From Pusillimonas sp. T7-7 (GTDB lineage: Bacteria > Pseudomonadota > Gammaproteobacteria > Burkholderiales > Burkholderiaceae_B), in NCBI RefSeq assembly GCF_000209655.1, contig NC_015458.1, positions 310,001 through 374,000 of the forward strand: DNA of 64,000 nt. Direction: 5' to 3'. The notes under the pieces were generated by a model. That model searched no databases, had not been told where the DNA came from, and worked only from the letters and a program-made list of their open reading frames with translations. A program made the position numbers and the translations under genes. Shown here piece by piece: positions 55,538-62,902 of this stretch (positions are counted from its first letter, which is position 1; every line of letters starts with the position of its first letter).

Positions 55538-55655
55538 TGATGAAACCCCTATGGTTCATCAAAGCGGCTCGACAGAATTGTTTGCAGATGACACGGCAGA
55601 TCGCAGCACGACAAGGAAGCCGGGCGCGATGAAGAAAGAGGGGGCTACGAAGGGA

Positions 55656-55913
55656 TCAGGTGGTGCGAGAACTGGATTTTGAACAAGTGCTGCGGTGCAA
55701 CGGCAAGCCGTAGTCTTTGCAAAACTCCTTTTCGGCAATACGCCAGGCACGGCACATCCAGGACTGGCCACTTCCCCACGGATTGGCGTTTTGAATGTGT
55801 TGGCTGATCTTGTCCGCCGACATGTTTTTGCCTCGGCACTCATCGTAGAGATCGAGCATGATCATATAGGCTTGACCGACATGTTCGTTGCGCAAGCTGT
55901 GTTCGTGTTTCAT
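55656..55913 (-). CDS. Hypothetical protein between virB11 and repA, 85 aa
   Basis: A small soluble protein (MKHEHSLRNEHVGQAYMIML, DLYDECRGKNMSADKISQHI, SGQSWMCRAWRIAEKEFC). ATG 55913 has GAGG 7 bp upstream, better than the ATG at 55946 that overlaps the virB11 stop. The family is not recognised. Gene density and the close spacing after virB11 support a real gene in the operon. Confidence 0.62.
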   Translation of the reverse strand: MKHEHSLRNEHVGQAYMIMLDLYDECRGKNMSADKISQHIQNANPWGSGQSWMCRAWRIAEKEFCKDYGLPLHRSTCSKSSSRTT

Positions 55914-55942
55914 GTTTGGCCTCGCTGGCTCCAATATGTGTG

Positions 55943-57031
55943 TCATCGCAACGCGGTGCGGACAGGATCGAAATAGGCCTCAACCAGCTTGAAGCGATCA
56001 AAGTAAAGGGCAATGTCCAGCGTCGAATGCAGGTAGTTCTGCAGCGTGTCGATATCCATCTGATTGCCCGCAACTGACTGCTTAATAAGCATCGTCACGC
56101 GGTCATAGATGTCGCGAGCCGAGTTTGCGTGCGTTGTCGTAATCGAACCAGGGTGGCCGGTGTTGAGGGCCGAGAGATAGTCCCAGGCCTCCGGGCCTCG
56201 CAGCTCGGACAGAAAGATTCGATCTGGTGAGCTGCGCATGCACGCCGCAACACAATCGGAAGCACTGGGCTGGCCACGGCCCGCTCCGTACATCAGGTGG
56301 ACCTTGTTGCGGTGGCGCGGCAAGTACAGCTCGTGCACGTCCTCGATGGTGATGAGCCGCTCCGAGGTCGGAACCAGCTCAATCAAGCTGCGGGCAAAGG
56401 TAGTCTTCCCGGAGCCAGTCTTGCCGCCGATGATGATGTTTTTGCGTAGCAGCACCGCACGGTGTAGAAATTGTGTGATGGAGCCTGACTCAAGAAGATC
56501 CAGCAACTCACGGTCAGCTGGGGTGGCCTCGTCGGGTGCATTGGTATTTCGCCACGAATCAAAAGCACCGTCGGCGGCCAGCTCGTCCAGGGACTTCACC
56601 ACGCTGGAGTGCTTACGAATATTGATCGAGATAGTGCCCTCGATAACTGCCGGCGGCATCATGACCTGGCCACGCTCGCCATCCAAAAGCTTGAGCGACA
56701 TAATCGGCGCGAAATCGACCCCTTCGTTGTAACTACCCATGGTATTCGCCAGGGCTTTAAGGTGTCCGAAAGTCAACTCAGGTGCGGCCTTCTCATGCCA
56801 TGCGCCACGCATTCGCACGAATACGAGGCCGGGATGTGGAATGGCGATCTCGCGCACCTCGTCGTCTGCCAGGTACTTTGACAAGGGACGCAACATTGAC
56901 TGCAGTGCAATATCATCTGGTGAAACTTCCGGCACCGCTTTGTCGACGACTTGTTCCACTATCAGATCGGGATTAAAGATAGGATGGTTCATTGGGGATT
57001 GAACTTCGACTTCTGAAGATTGATGAGACAT
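55943..57031 (-). CDS. virB11: VirB11-type hexameric traffic ATPase
   Basis: A 362-aa cytoplasmic ATPase powering pilus assembly and substrate transfer. Walker A is at 203-210 (GGKTGSGKTT), the Asp box is LITIEDVHELYLP, Walker B is DRIFLSELRGPEAWDYLSAL and the His box is GHPGSITTTHANSA. The N-terminal domain (PLSKYLADDEVREIAIPHPG) is complete and the length is normal. The ATG at 57031 lacks a clear ribosome site; ATG 56992 is an alternative. It follows virB10 after a 190-bp gap that contains a large inverted repeat, so its expression may be partly uncoupled from virB8-10. Confidence 0.95.
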   Translation of the reverse strand: MSHQSSEVEVQSPMNHPIFNPDLIVEQVVDKAVPEVSPDDIALQSMLRPLSKYLADDEVREIAIPHPGLVFVRMRGAWHEKAAPELTFGHLKALANTMGSYNEGVDFAPIMSLKLLDGERGQVMMPPAVIEGTISINIRKHSSVVKSLDELAADGAFDSWRNTNAPDEATPADRELLDLLESGSITQFLHRAVLLRKNIIIGGKTGSGKTTFARSLIELVPTSERLITIEDVHELYLPRHRNKVHLMYGAGRGQPSASDCVAACMRSSPDRIFLSELRGPEAWDYLSALNTGHPGSITTTHANSARDIYDRVTMLIKQSVAGNQMDIDTLQNYLHSTLDIALYFDRFKLVEAYFDPVRTALR

Positions 57032-57177
57032 GTCGATTCACAATATGAACGGCGGCCGCGAACAAGCGCCGAAGCTCAAGTCAAGTAATGTGTTGGTCGA
57101 AAATTGACGCAAGGTAAGCCAGGGGCGCGGGTCGTCTTATAAATAAAGAACTTACAGGCGCAAGGCACTCATATGTC

Positions 57178-57214
57178 CCCCGAGTTATGCACAGATTCTG
57201 TGGATAACTCGGGG
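57178..57214. promoter_or_regulatory. 37-bp inverted repeat containing two facing DnaA boxes
   Basis: Two 18-bp arms (57178-57195 and 57197-57214) around a single central base, with one mismatch. The left arm contains TTATGCACA (57185-57193) and the right arm TGTGGATAA (57199-57207), so each is a DnaA box or near-box and they face each other. It sits just past the virB10 stop (57223) on the minus-strand transcript. No T-run follows, so it is not a standard terminator. Confidence 0.7.
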
Positions 57215-57222
57215 TGGCACCA

Positions 57223-58422
57223 CTACCTGATACGGAAGGTTTGAATAGGTAAGGTGTCGGCGTTACGGGTGCGTAGCTCGTAGACGCTGCTGAAGTCCAG
57301 ATCTCTTGCAACGTAGATGCCAATCCGGCCTCCCTGGTTTCGGTAAAGCGTGGGCGGGATATTCATCGTGTGATCCAGAACCGACGTAATGGCATCTTTA
57401 GCCGCGTCCTGGGAATCGTCAAATCGAAAACCCTGTCCACTGTCGCCTTGGCCGCGATTACTCAGGTAGTTGCCGGCATCGCTAATCAAGCTGATCATGA
57501 TGGCCGCACCAAATCGGGCCGCAAAGTGGGTATCGATTTGTCCGTCTAAACCGGCTTCGCCCAAAGGGCCCGTCGCAGGAGAATCCAGATTCACAATGAC
57601 GCCGGCCGGTGTTTCGAGTCTAGACCAAACAACACCTACCCGAGGCTGTCCATGTGCCAGTACGGATTGCTGGTATCCGGTAAAGATCGTGCCGGCGTCG
57701 ATAAGCACAACACGGCCGCTTGCCGAACGCACTTCGCGAGTGGCATAGCACGTGATCATCCCCGCTTGTGCTGTGACGAACTTCGTTTGTTGTACGCAGT
57801 CGATCATGGCTCCTTGGGTTAGCAAAAGATCCCGATTACCCATGAATCCCGCTTTAGCGGCACTCAATCGCATCGGACGCAACCGGTCAGACATAGGGCC
57901 ACTATCGGCTTGTGCATCTGAATCCGCTGAACGAGTAATCGAGCCTGAGCTGGATTGACCCGAATCTTCGGCACGGAGCCCAGGCTTAAGGCGGCGCTGT
58001 TCAATTGGATCGCCGCTGGATAGAGGTTTCTCGCCTGGCAAAGTCAGCTGTGAGAGCAGTGAACGAGATGGATCGGGCGTTGGTTCTGGATCGGGCTCAG
58101 GGGGTGACTCAACTTGAGCAGCTGGCTCCATCCGTGGTGGACGAAGATTGAGCGTCGGCAGCACGTTTTCGATTCGGGGCGTGAGGCCTGAAACGCGATC
58201 TGACGTAGCATCACTACTACGGCTCATTCTAAAGACAAACAGAACCAACAGTACCAAGCCCGCGAGTACCAACACCATGAGGAATCCTTTGGCTCCGGGC
58301 GCCATCGGCTTGGCCGCATCGTCAAACTTGGGGCGGCCATCTTTGCCCTCGAACTGTTCCTGGCTCGCTTCTATCTGCGCAACCGCATCCACTTCGCCGG
58401 ATCGCTTCTTGAACCATTTCAT
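57223..58422 (-). CDS. virB10: VirB10/TrbI-type core-complex protein
   Basis: A 399-aa protein spanning both membranes in the conjugation channel. A cytoplasmic N-terminus is followed by one membrane helix (46-66, GFLMVLVLAGLVLLVLFVF), a Pro-rich periplasmic stretch (PEPDPEPTPDPSR) and the C-terminal VirB10 domain. That domain has the family motifs MIDCVQQTKFVTAQAGMITC, RVVLIDAGTIFTGYQ and RVGVVWSRLETPAGVIVNLD. The start overlaps the virB9 stop (ATGA at 58419-58422), so the two genes are coupled. Confidence 0.95.
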   Translation of the reverse strand: MKWFKKRSGEVDAVAQIEASQEQFEGKDGRPKFDDAAKPMAPGAKGFLMVLVLAGLVLLVLFVFRMSRSSDATSDRVSGLTPRIENVLPTLNLRPPRMEPAAQVESPPEPDPEPTPDPSRSLLSQLTLPGEKPLSSGDPIEQRRLKPGLRAEDSGQSSSGSITRSADSDAQADSGPMSDRLRPMRLSAAKAGFMGNRDLLLTQGAMIDCVQQTKFVTAQAGMITCYATREVRSASGRVVLIDAGTIFTGYQQSVLAHGQPRVGVVWSRLETPAGVIVNLDSPATGPLGEAGLDGQIDTHFAARFGAAIMISLISDAGNYLSNRGQGDSGQGFRFDDSQDAAKDAITSVLDHTMNIPPTLYRNQGGRIGIYVARDLDFSSVYELRTRNADTLPIQTFRIR

Positions 58423-59231
58423 TGATCGGGCTCCTTGCGCAGCACCCGCTCAATCTCGGGAGAGATCGTGCGTGTCGGCAAGCTGCGGGTTTGATTGCTG
58501 TGTTCGTTGTAGATAGCCAGTACCTGGTCACCCAGGCGCAGATGCCACTTTGCAGCAACGCGATGCATGACGATGGTGTGGGCATCGTACATGTGGCGAT
58601 TGGCAATGACTTCTTGACCATCCGCATCGACGAAGTAGACCGCAGGCAGGTCTTGGCCAGGTGCGAAACGCAACCAGGTCTGGGCGCCGTCATCCCATGC
58701 ACTGACGGGGGCTAAGGTCTCATCGCCACTCATGGTGTATCCCGTCCAGTTGACGGCTAGTCCGGTATTGGCCAACGCCTGATCAATGTCCTCGAATCGT
58801 TTCTGGGCCGACAGACGCAGTTGCTCTAGCTCTGGATAGTCCAGAGTAAGGCTATGAACTTCTTTGCCGCTTCCTTCAGCCACGTGTTCCAGAAGGAAAG
58901 CGTAGCGACGCTTGTTCGTGATAACGATCAGGTTCGTATTGGCCTGGGGAGCTGTGGGCTTCAATAAAAGATGCTTTTCGAACTGGTTGAAGTCGTACGC
59001 CTCCTTGTCGCCAAAAGCATGGGTAATAAACGTTTCGTCATCTGACAGTTCTATATGGGTAGCTACTCCTGTCATGGTGGAAATCTTGATGACATCGTTT
59101 CGATCGTATTGCGTGATGCGAATCCGCTTATCCTTGGGTGAGGCTTTTGGAATATCCAATGCCCACGAATGAACTGCCGTGCTGGCTAGGAGTCCGGCCA
59201 GCAATAACTTAGTCCAAGCCATCCTGCTCAT
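58419..59231 (-). CDS. virB9: VirB9/TrbG-type core-complex protein
   Basis: A 270-aa secreted protein with a signal peptide (WTKLLLAGLLASTAVHSWA). The N-terminal VirB9 domain (RIRITQYDRNDVIKISTMTG, HIELSDDETFITHAFGDKEA, NLIVITNKRRYAFLLEH) and C-terminal domain (LRFAPGQDLPAVYFVDADGQ, ANRHMYDAHTIVMHRVAAKW) are both present. It forms the periplasmic and outer-membrane layer with VirB10 and a VirB7 lipoprotein. The ATG at 59231 overlaps the upstream stop (TGATG); ATG 59222 is an alternative. Confidence 0.94.
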   Translation of the reverse strand: MSRMAWTKLLLAGLLASTAVHSWALDIPKASPKDKRIRITQYDRNDVIKISTMTGVATHIELSDDETFITHAFGDKEAYDFNQFEKHLLLKPTAPQANTNLIVITNKRRYAFLLEHVAEGSGKEVHSLTLDYPELEQLRLSAQKRFEDIDQALANTGLAVNWTGYTMSGDETLAPVSAWDDGAQTWLRFAPGQDLPAVYFVDADGQEVIANRHMYDAHTIVMHRVAAKWHLRLGDQVLAIYNEHSNQTRSLPTRTISPEIERVLRKEPDQ

Positions 59232-59812
59232 CAGCCTATCTCCATGGCTCGATCTACCTGTTTGGCACCCAGGCCAAGGGCGTTTTCGCGGGTCAAGCTT
59301 GCGTCGTGGCCTTCGGCCATGCGAGTCACAAGACCAACACCGCCAATCGCCGCCTGTGGGTAACGGATCGCCAGATCCTGGTCTTTGTCACTACCCTCAA
59401 AGGCACATACGAGACTCGAGCGTGGATGCACGATCAGATCGCCGGTCTCCTTGTCCATTTGCAAAACGCAGTTGGGCGTGGTGCCGACAACTGGCCCGAC
59501 ATACTGACGGCCGGCTTCCGGTTGGCGCAGTTGCTTATCCTGTTCATAGTGCAGGTCGACGGGGCGTCTTTCTTTCTCCATACGCAACTCGAAGTGTTTA
59601 GCCAATAGTGGGGCGGCTTGAAGTGCGGCGGGCAAACGCAGTTCCGCCTCTTTATTCAAATGATCCTTGGCCAGACGCGCGGCACCGTACAGATCTCGGG
59701 CCGCGTATCGCTCAAGGTCCTTGAGCAGCTCGATGCGTTGGTTATTGGTCAGGGCGTGTGCTTGCTCCAGGCGAGCAGTCAATTCTTTGATCTTGGTCGA
59801 TTGCATGGTCAT
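59231..59812 (-). CDS. KfrB-domain-like protein inside the virB operon
   Basis: A 193-aa soluble protein. The helical N-terminal half (KIKELTARLEQAHALTNNQR, IELLKDLERYAARDLYGAAR) is followed by a strand-rich module, YVGPVVGTTPNCVLQMDKE then DLIVHPRSSL. The G-x-V-G...V.Q...G..IVH.R..L pattern resembles the KfrB domain of IncP-type plasmids. Its start is 1 bp after the upstream stop and its stop overlaps virB9, so it is firmly part of the operon. Why a KfrB-like protein lies between virB8 and virB9 is not known. The domain call is by eye. Confidence 0.6.
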   Translation of the reverse strand: MTMQSTKIKELTARLEQAHALTNNQRIELLKDLERYAARDLYGAARLAKDHLNKEAELRLPAALQAAPLLAKHFELRMEKERRPVDLHYEQDKQLRQPEAGRQYVGPVVGTTPNCVLQMDKETGDLIVHPRSSLVCAFEGSDKDQDLAIRYPQAAIGGVGLVTRMAEGHDASLTRENALGLGAKQVDRAMEIG

Positions 59813-59813
59813 A

Positions 59814-60071
59814 TCATTTCTTTCTGGAATAAGGAACGGGAGGCATCAACACCCAACGAAAAAAGCCTAAAACACTGGTCAGCATGAAACCCAGTTGCAT
59901 GACAAGCAGGCCAAAGGCGCTGGTCAGTACGGCAAAGCCGATCCAGCACAAGTTGGAAATTAGGAATGCTAGAAACCCCCAGCCGGAGTAACGATGGTGG
60001 GCCGCCAGCAAGGCAGCGCCGGACAGGCCTAGAAGGGCGCCCGTCCATTCGAGGATGGTTGTAATGGTCAT
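59814..60071 (-). CDS. Small membrane protein in the VirB7 position
   Basis: An 85-aa protein with three likely membrane helices (TILEWTGALLGLSGAALLAA, WGFLAFLISNLCWIGFAVLT, AFGLLVMQLGFMLTSVLGFF) and a short basic end. Its ATG overlaps the virB8 stop (ATGA, 60068-60071). It lacks a lipobox, so it is not a normal VirB7 lipoprotein even though it sits where virB7 often lies. No family is recognised with confidence. Confidence 0.7.
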   Translation of the reverse strand: MTITTILEWTGALLGLSGAALLAAHHRYSGWGFLAFLISNLCWIGFAVLTSAFGLLVMQLGFMLTSVLGFFRWVLMPPVPYSRKK

Positions 60072-60754
60072 CGGCCTACGACCTCAACGTCGGTGTCGTA
60101 GCTCAGGACTTGAAAGCCCAGCGGGTTCTCCCGGCCGACTGCCTCAGACAAGTTGGCATTGATATAGCCGTAACCTAATGTGGCAAGCAGGTTCTCGACC
60201 GGGCTTGCTTTACCCATGCTGTTCTCGATCGAGCGACTAAAGCGCACGGTGGCGCTTTGATTCGGCCCCAACGTGATCGATCTAACATCCACTCGAACGC
60301 GGGAATGCTGACCATAGACCTTGTCCAAAGCCTTTTCGCCTTTAAAGCGCTCGTAGTAAGCCCGTTGAACATCGGGACTGCTGAACAGAGCGCAACGGTT
60401 GTAAGACTGTTGGATCGTGTACCAGTCGTAGCTTTCGCACGCCAGGACATACTGGTTGATGAAGAACCGTGCCAGCCGTTCGCCGTAGTCGTCTTGAGCA
60501 TTGCCCAACTGTGAGACGTGCTCGATCATTCCGGAAGCATTGTCCACACGAACGATATAAAGCTCGGGAGGTTCCTTCATTGGCATTAACGACGCTACGG
60601 CTACGACAGAAGCTATCGTCAGGACACCAGCGGATAGGGCGACGGTCCATGCTCGCCGCCGAGATTGAAGTATTTCAGTAATTAAGTCGCGCTCCAGGCC
60701 TTGGGCACGTTCCATTTCATCTTCAAGCGAGAGCTTGGGATCGTCGGAAGACAT
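60068..60754 (-). CDS. virB8: VirB8-type inner-membrane assembly protein
   Basis: A 228-aa protein with a short cytoplasmic N-terminus rich in Glu/Arg and one membrane helix (about 36-56, VALSAGVLTIASVVAVASLM). The periplasmic VirB8 domain starts with PPELYIVRVDNASGMIEHVS. It then has the ARFFINQYVLACESYDWYTI motif and a late SITLGPNQSATVRFSRSIEN strand pair. The length is typical. No other virB gene lies directly upstream; the intervening 380 bp holds a terminator and a KorB-type operator, so the virB8-virB11 block probably has its own promoter. Confidence 0.9.
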   Translation of the reverse strand: MSSDDPKLSLEDEMERAQGLERDLITEILQSRRRAWTVALSAGVLTIASVVAVASLMPMKEPPELYIVRVDNASGMIEHVSQLGNAQDDYGERLARFFINQYVLACESYDWYTIQQSYNRCALFSSPDVQRAYYERFKGEKALDKVYGQHSRVRVDVRSITLGPNQSATVRFSRSIENSMGKASPVENLLATLGYGYINANLSEAVGRENPLGFQVLSYDTDVEVVGR

Positions 60755-60876
60755 TGAACATCCTGAAAAAGGCGCACGCAGCTCCGCCCTTGTCTAATGA
60801 CGAGAACGGGAGAGTGCTGGAATGAGAAGGAAATTGAAGAAAGCTGTCGCGCAGGTACAGGTGCGCTAAAAGACAA

Positions 60877-60913
60877 AAGCCCTTTTGACAAGTGAGTTCG
60901 TCAAAAAGGGCTT
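60877..60913 (-). terminator. Intrinsic terminator on the minus strand, after the PIN/Phd pair
   Basis: Stem AAGCCCTTTTTGAC / GTCAAAAGGGCTT with a 10-base loop and one bulged base. On the minus strand it is followed by TTTTGTCTTTT. It would stop transcripts from the toxin-antitoxin pair before virB8. A decayed copy of the same hairpin lies at about 61951-61988. Confidence 0.75.
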
Positions 60914-60914
60914 A

Positions 60915-61095
60915 AGAAGGATCGATTGGCTGCCGAGTGTGGCGGCCAGACCGTCTAATTGATCGTTGGCATTCAGGCTGTGGGTTTAGCCGCTAAACTC
61001 TGGTGATTCACTGGTATGTTGCACTGTTGAAACTAGCGCAGCTACTTTCGCATAGGGTTTGCCGAGCACAATTGGCTTTGGGTATGCATGCTGGT
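60915..61095. repeat. First copy of a non-coding repeat with decayed gene end
   Basis: This stretch is about 80 percent similar to 61985-62160. It contains a KorB-type operator, and at its end (about 61035-61080) a minus-strand remnant of the small membrane-protein family found intact at 62150-62804 (PKPI-LGKP-like codons). The two copies bracket the PIN/Phd toxin-antitoxin pair. Confidence 0.7.
60985..60997. promoter_or_regulatory. KorB-type operator
   Basis: TTTAGCCGCTAAA is a perfect match to the 13-bp OB consensus (TTTAGCSGCTAAA) of IncP-1 plasmids. The flanking G and C extend the palindrome to 15 bp. It lies 231 bp upstream of virB8. Confidence 0.75.
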
Positions 61096-61135
61096 CGTAA
61101 ACGTGACTCATGTCCGATTCATGCCGCCGAGCCTG

Positions 61136-61561
61136 CTATTTGCGCGGTTTCCAAGGATTGAGCAGCGAAACGCCAGTGCTTTCGAAATCGGATAGATTGC
61201 GCGTAACGACGGTCATGCCGTAAACAAGGCCGGTGGCGGCAATCAAGCTATCCATAGCTGGGCGAGGGTTAGGCACATGTAAGGCCGCACTTCGCCGGGC
61301 TACCGATTCGTCCACCGGTAGAATTCGATCTGCGAAGGTAGGCAATACATTGTTCTCTAGCCACGTACGAAATAATGCACCCTGTGCCGGATCGCGACGC
61401 TCGGCGAGCATTACCCCAAGCTCTAACTCTTGGATTGTGATTGCAGAGATGAACAAGTGACCGCTTTGGACGCTGTCCGCCCATTGTGCGACGTTCGGGT
61501 CTGCCCGCCCCAGGCGGACTTTTCGAAGTTCTGAAACAACGTTCGTATCTAAAATGAACAT
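61136..61561 (-). CDS. vapC: PIN-domain toxin (VapC family)
   Basis: A 141-aa PIN-domain ribonuclease. The acidic residues expected for metal binding are present: Asp5 in MFILDTNVVSELRK, Glu in ISAITIQELELGVML, and Asp in the PRPAMDSLIAATGLVYGMTV segment, followed by VVTRNLSDFESTGV. The start overlaps the antitoxin stop by one base (TAATG). The pair would stabilise the plasmid by post-segregational killing. Confidence 0.92.
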   Translation of the reverse strand: MFILDTNVVSELRKVRLGRADPNVAQWADSVQSGHLFISAITIQELELGVMLAERRDPAQGALFRTWLENNVLPTFADRILPVDESVARRSAALHVPNPRPAMDSLIAATGLVYGMTVVTRNLSDFESTGVSLLNPWKPRK

Positions 61562-61815
61562 TATGAAAGTTCAGCCGGATGTGCCAATTCAGGCGAGCGT
61601 GGGGTTTCGAACTCGATATCTTCTGTGCCTGGCATAGCCAATAGATCGGCAATCTTTTGGCGGCCTCCAGTCAAATACTCGTAGAGCTTGATGCTCATTA
61701 GCACGTGAGCGGGTTTGCCCCTATCAGTAATGAAGACCGGCCCGTCATTTGCTGCTCGTTTGGCCTCACTTGCTGATTGATTGAATTCTCGGCTCGATAT
61801 GGTCGTAGTGGTCAT
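61561..61815 (-). CDS. Phd/YefM-type antitoxin of the PIN toxin
   Basis: An 84-aa protein with the Phd/YefM fold (ISSREFNQSASEAKRAANDG, PVFITDRGKPAHVLMSIKLY) and a toxin-binding C-terminal tail (PGTEDIEFETPRSPELAHPA). ATG 61815 has GGAG upstream. An inverted repeat, ATGTAG-8-CTACAT (61840-61859), lies 25 bp upstream and is a good operator candidate for autorepression. Confidence 0.9.
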   Translation of the reverse strand: MTTTTISSREFNQSASEAKRAANDGPVFITDRGKPAHVLMSIKLYEYLTGGRQKIADLLAMPGTEDIEFETPRSPELAHPAELS

Positions 61816-61839
61816 GTCAAGATTCTCCAGAGTATGGCG

Positions 61840-61859
61840 ATGTAGATATGTTACTACAT
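61840..61859. promoter_or_regulatory. Inverted-repeat operator candidate before the Phd-type antitoxin
   Basis: ATGTAGATATGTTACTACAT, two 6-bp arms around 8 bp, immediately upstream of the antitoxin ribosome site. Phd/YefM-type proteins bind such short palindromes. Confidence 0.55.
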
Positions 61860-61884
61860 TAAGGGCTGATAGCCAAGCTTCTGC

Positions 61885-62160
61885 GGTGAATGTGCAGTGC
61901 GTGGAGCCGATATGGCAAGATCAATCGGCTTTGGATTATCACCAATAGACAAAAACCGTTCTGACAAGTGAGCTCGTCAAAAAGGGCTTAAGAAGAATCG
62001 GTTAGCGGCCGGGTGTGGTGGCCAGTCCGTCTAATCGGTCGTTGGCGATCAGGCTAAGGGTTTAGCCGCTAAACTCAAGTAATGTTCTGGCTTGCAAGCA
62101 CTGTTAAAGTCGGCGCAGCGGCTTTCGCATCGGGTTTGCCGGAGGACAATTAAAGTGTTC
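61885..62160. repeat. Second copy of the non-coding repeat plus a further gene remnant
   Basis: 61949-62160 repeats the block at 60875-61095 (decayed hairpin, CCGTCTAAT segment, KorB-type operator, gene remnant). The preceding 61905-61945 is another minus-strand remnant of the small membrane-protein family (GDNPKPIDLA codons). Together with the intact pair at 62150-62804 this makes a degenerating array. Confidence 0.65.
62061..62073. promoter_or_regulatory. KorB-type operator (second copy)
   Basis: TTTAGCCGCTAAA, identical to 60985-60997, in the equivalent place of the repeated block. It is 246 bp upstream of the Phd-type antitoxin and directly downstream of the small membrane-protein gene ending at 62150. 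Confidence 0.75.
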
Positions 62161-62494
62161 TACGCAATCGACGTTGGTCTTCGTCTATTTGCACGCGTCT
62201 AATAAGATTAGTGGATTCCTTAGACGGCTGGCTGAAAGCCATTATTTTTACAATGGCAAGAGCGAAGAATTTGACAGGCAACCAGATAAAGGGACGTACG
62301 ATCCACTTGCCAATGAACAGAACAATCTTGCCGAATGCGAAGTTCATCGGCACTTTCTGCAGCTTTTCTGCCAGTGCCGCTGCTTGACCATCAGGCTTGC
62401 CGAGGTCAATCGGCTTTGGATTATCACCAATGCCTACTTGTTCGCGAGGCCAAAAAGGCTTAAAGGCCGAAACCGTTTCATCAGAAAATTTCAT
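62150..62494 (-). CDS. Small membrane-associated protein, duplicated family (copy 2)
   Basis: A 114-aa paralogue of the protein at 62481-62804. The shared core is FKPFWPREQVGIGDNPKPID, LGKPDGQAAALAEKLQKVPM and an amphipathic/hydrophobic stretch (FGKIVLFIGKWIVRPFIWLP, VKFFALAIVKIMAF), with a different basic tail. Its start lies inside the upstream copy, in another frame, 14 bp before that stop, so it is probably translationally coupled. The function is unknown; the position beside virB6 suggests an accessory role in the conjugation apparatus or in surface/entry exclusion. Confidence 0.7.
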   Translation of the reverse strand: MKFSDETVSAFKPFWPREQVGIGDNPKPIDLGKPDGQAAALAEKLQKVPMNFAFGKIVLFIGKWIVRPFIWLPVKFFALAIVKIMAFSQPSKESTNLIRRVQIDEDQRRLRRTL

Positions 62495-62804
62495 GTCCCA
62501 TCAATCTATTTTTTTCACGTCGTCGCCTGAGTTCTCGTTGTTGCTGCGTGGGTTGATTCATAGCCATTACTTTCACGATGGCAAGAGCGAAAAACTTAAC
62601 AGGCCACCAGATAAAAGGACGTACGATCCATTTGCCGATGAACAGAACAATCTTGCCGAAGACGAAGTTCATCGGCACTTTCTGTAGTTTTTCGGCGAGC
62701 ACCGCTGCTTCAGCATCGGGTTTGCCAAGATCGATAGGCTTTGGATTGTCACCAAGGCCTACTTTTTCGCGAGGCCAAAAAGGCTTAAAAGATGGGTCAG
62801 TCAT
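62481..62804 (-). CDS. Small membrane-associated protein, duplicated family (copy 1)
   Basis: A 107-aa protein with the family core: PFWPREKVGLGDNPKPIDLG, then EKLQKVPMNFVFGKIVLFIG and WIVRPFIWWPVKFFALAIVK. It ends with a very basic tail (QQRELRRRREKNRLMG). ATG 62804 has AGGAG 6 bp upstream. It lies just downstream of virB6 on the same strand. I know of no assigned function; the hydrophobic region could be one or two membrane helices. Confidence 0.75.
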   Translation of the reverse strand: MTDPSFKPFWPREKVGLGDNPKPIDLGKPDAEAAVLAEKLQKVPMNFVFGKIVLFIGKWIVRPFIWWPVKFFALAIVKVMAMNQPTQQQRELRRRREKNRLMGHEIF

Positions 62805-62902
62805 AAGCGCTCCTGGAGGGACAGTTTCGGGGCATTCTATATGCTACGAGGATAGCCTAAATGTAACCTGAGTCTGTGCGGATGTACAGTGATTTTGAAG
62901 GG

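Noticed and set aside
55559..55843. 94-codon open frame on the minus strand
   Set aside because: It overlaps the better-supported small gene at 55656-55913 in another frame and reads as low-complexity Ala/Pro/Val.
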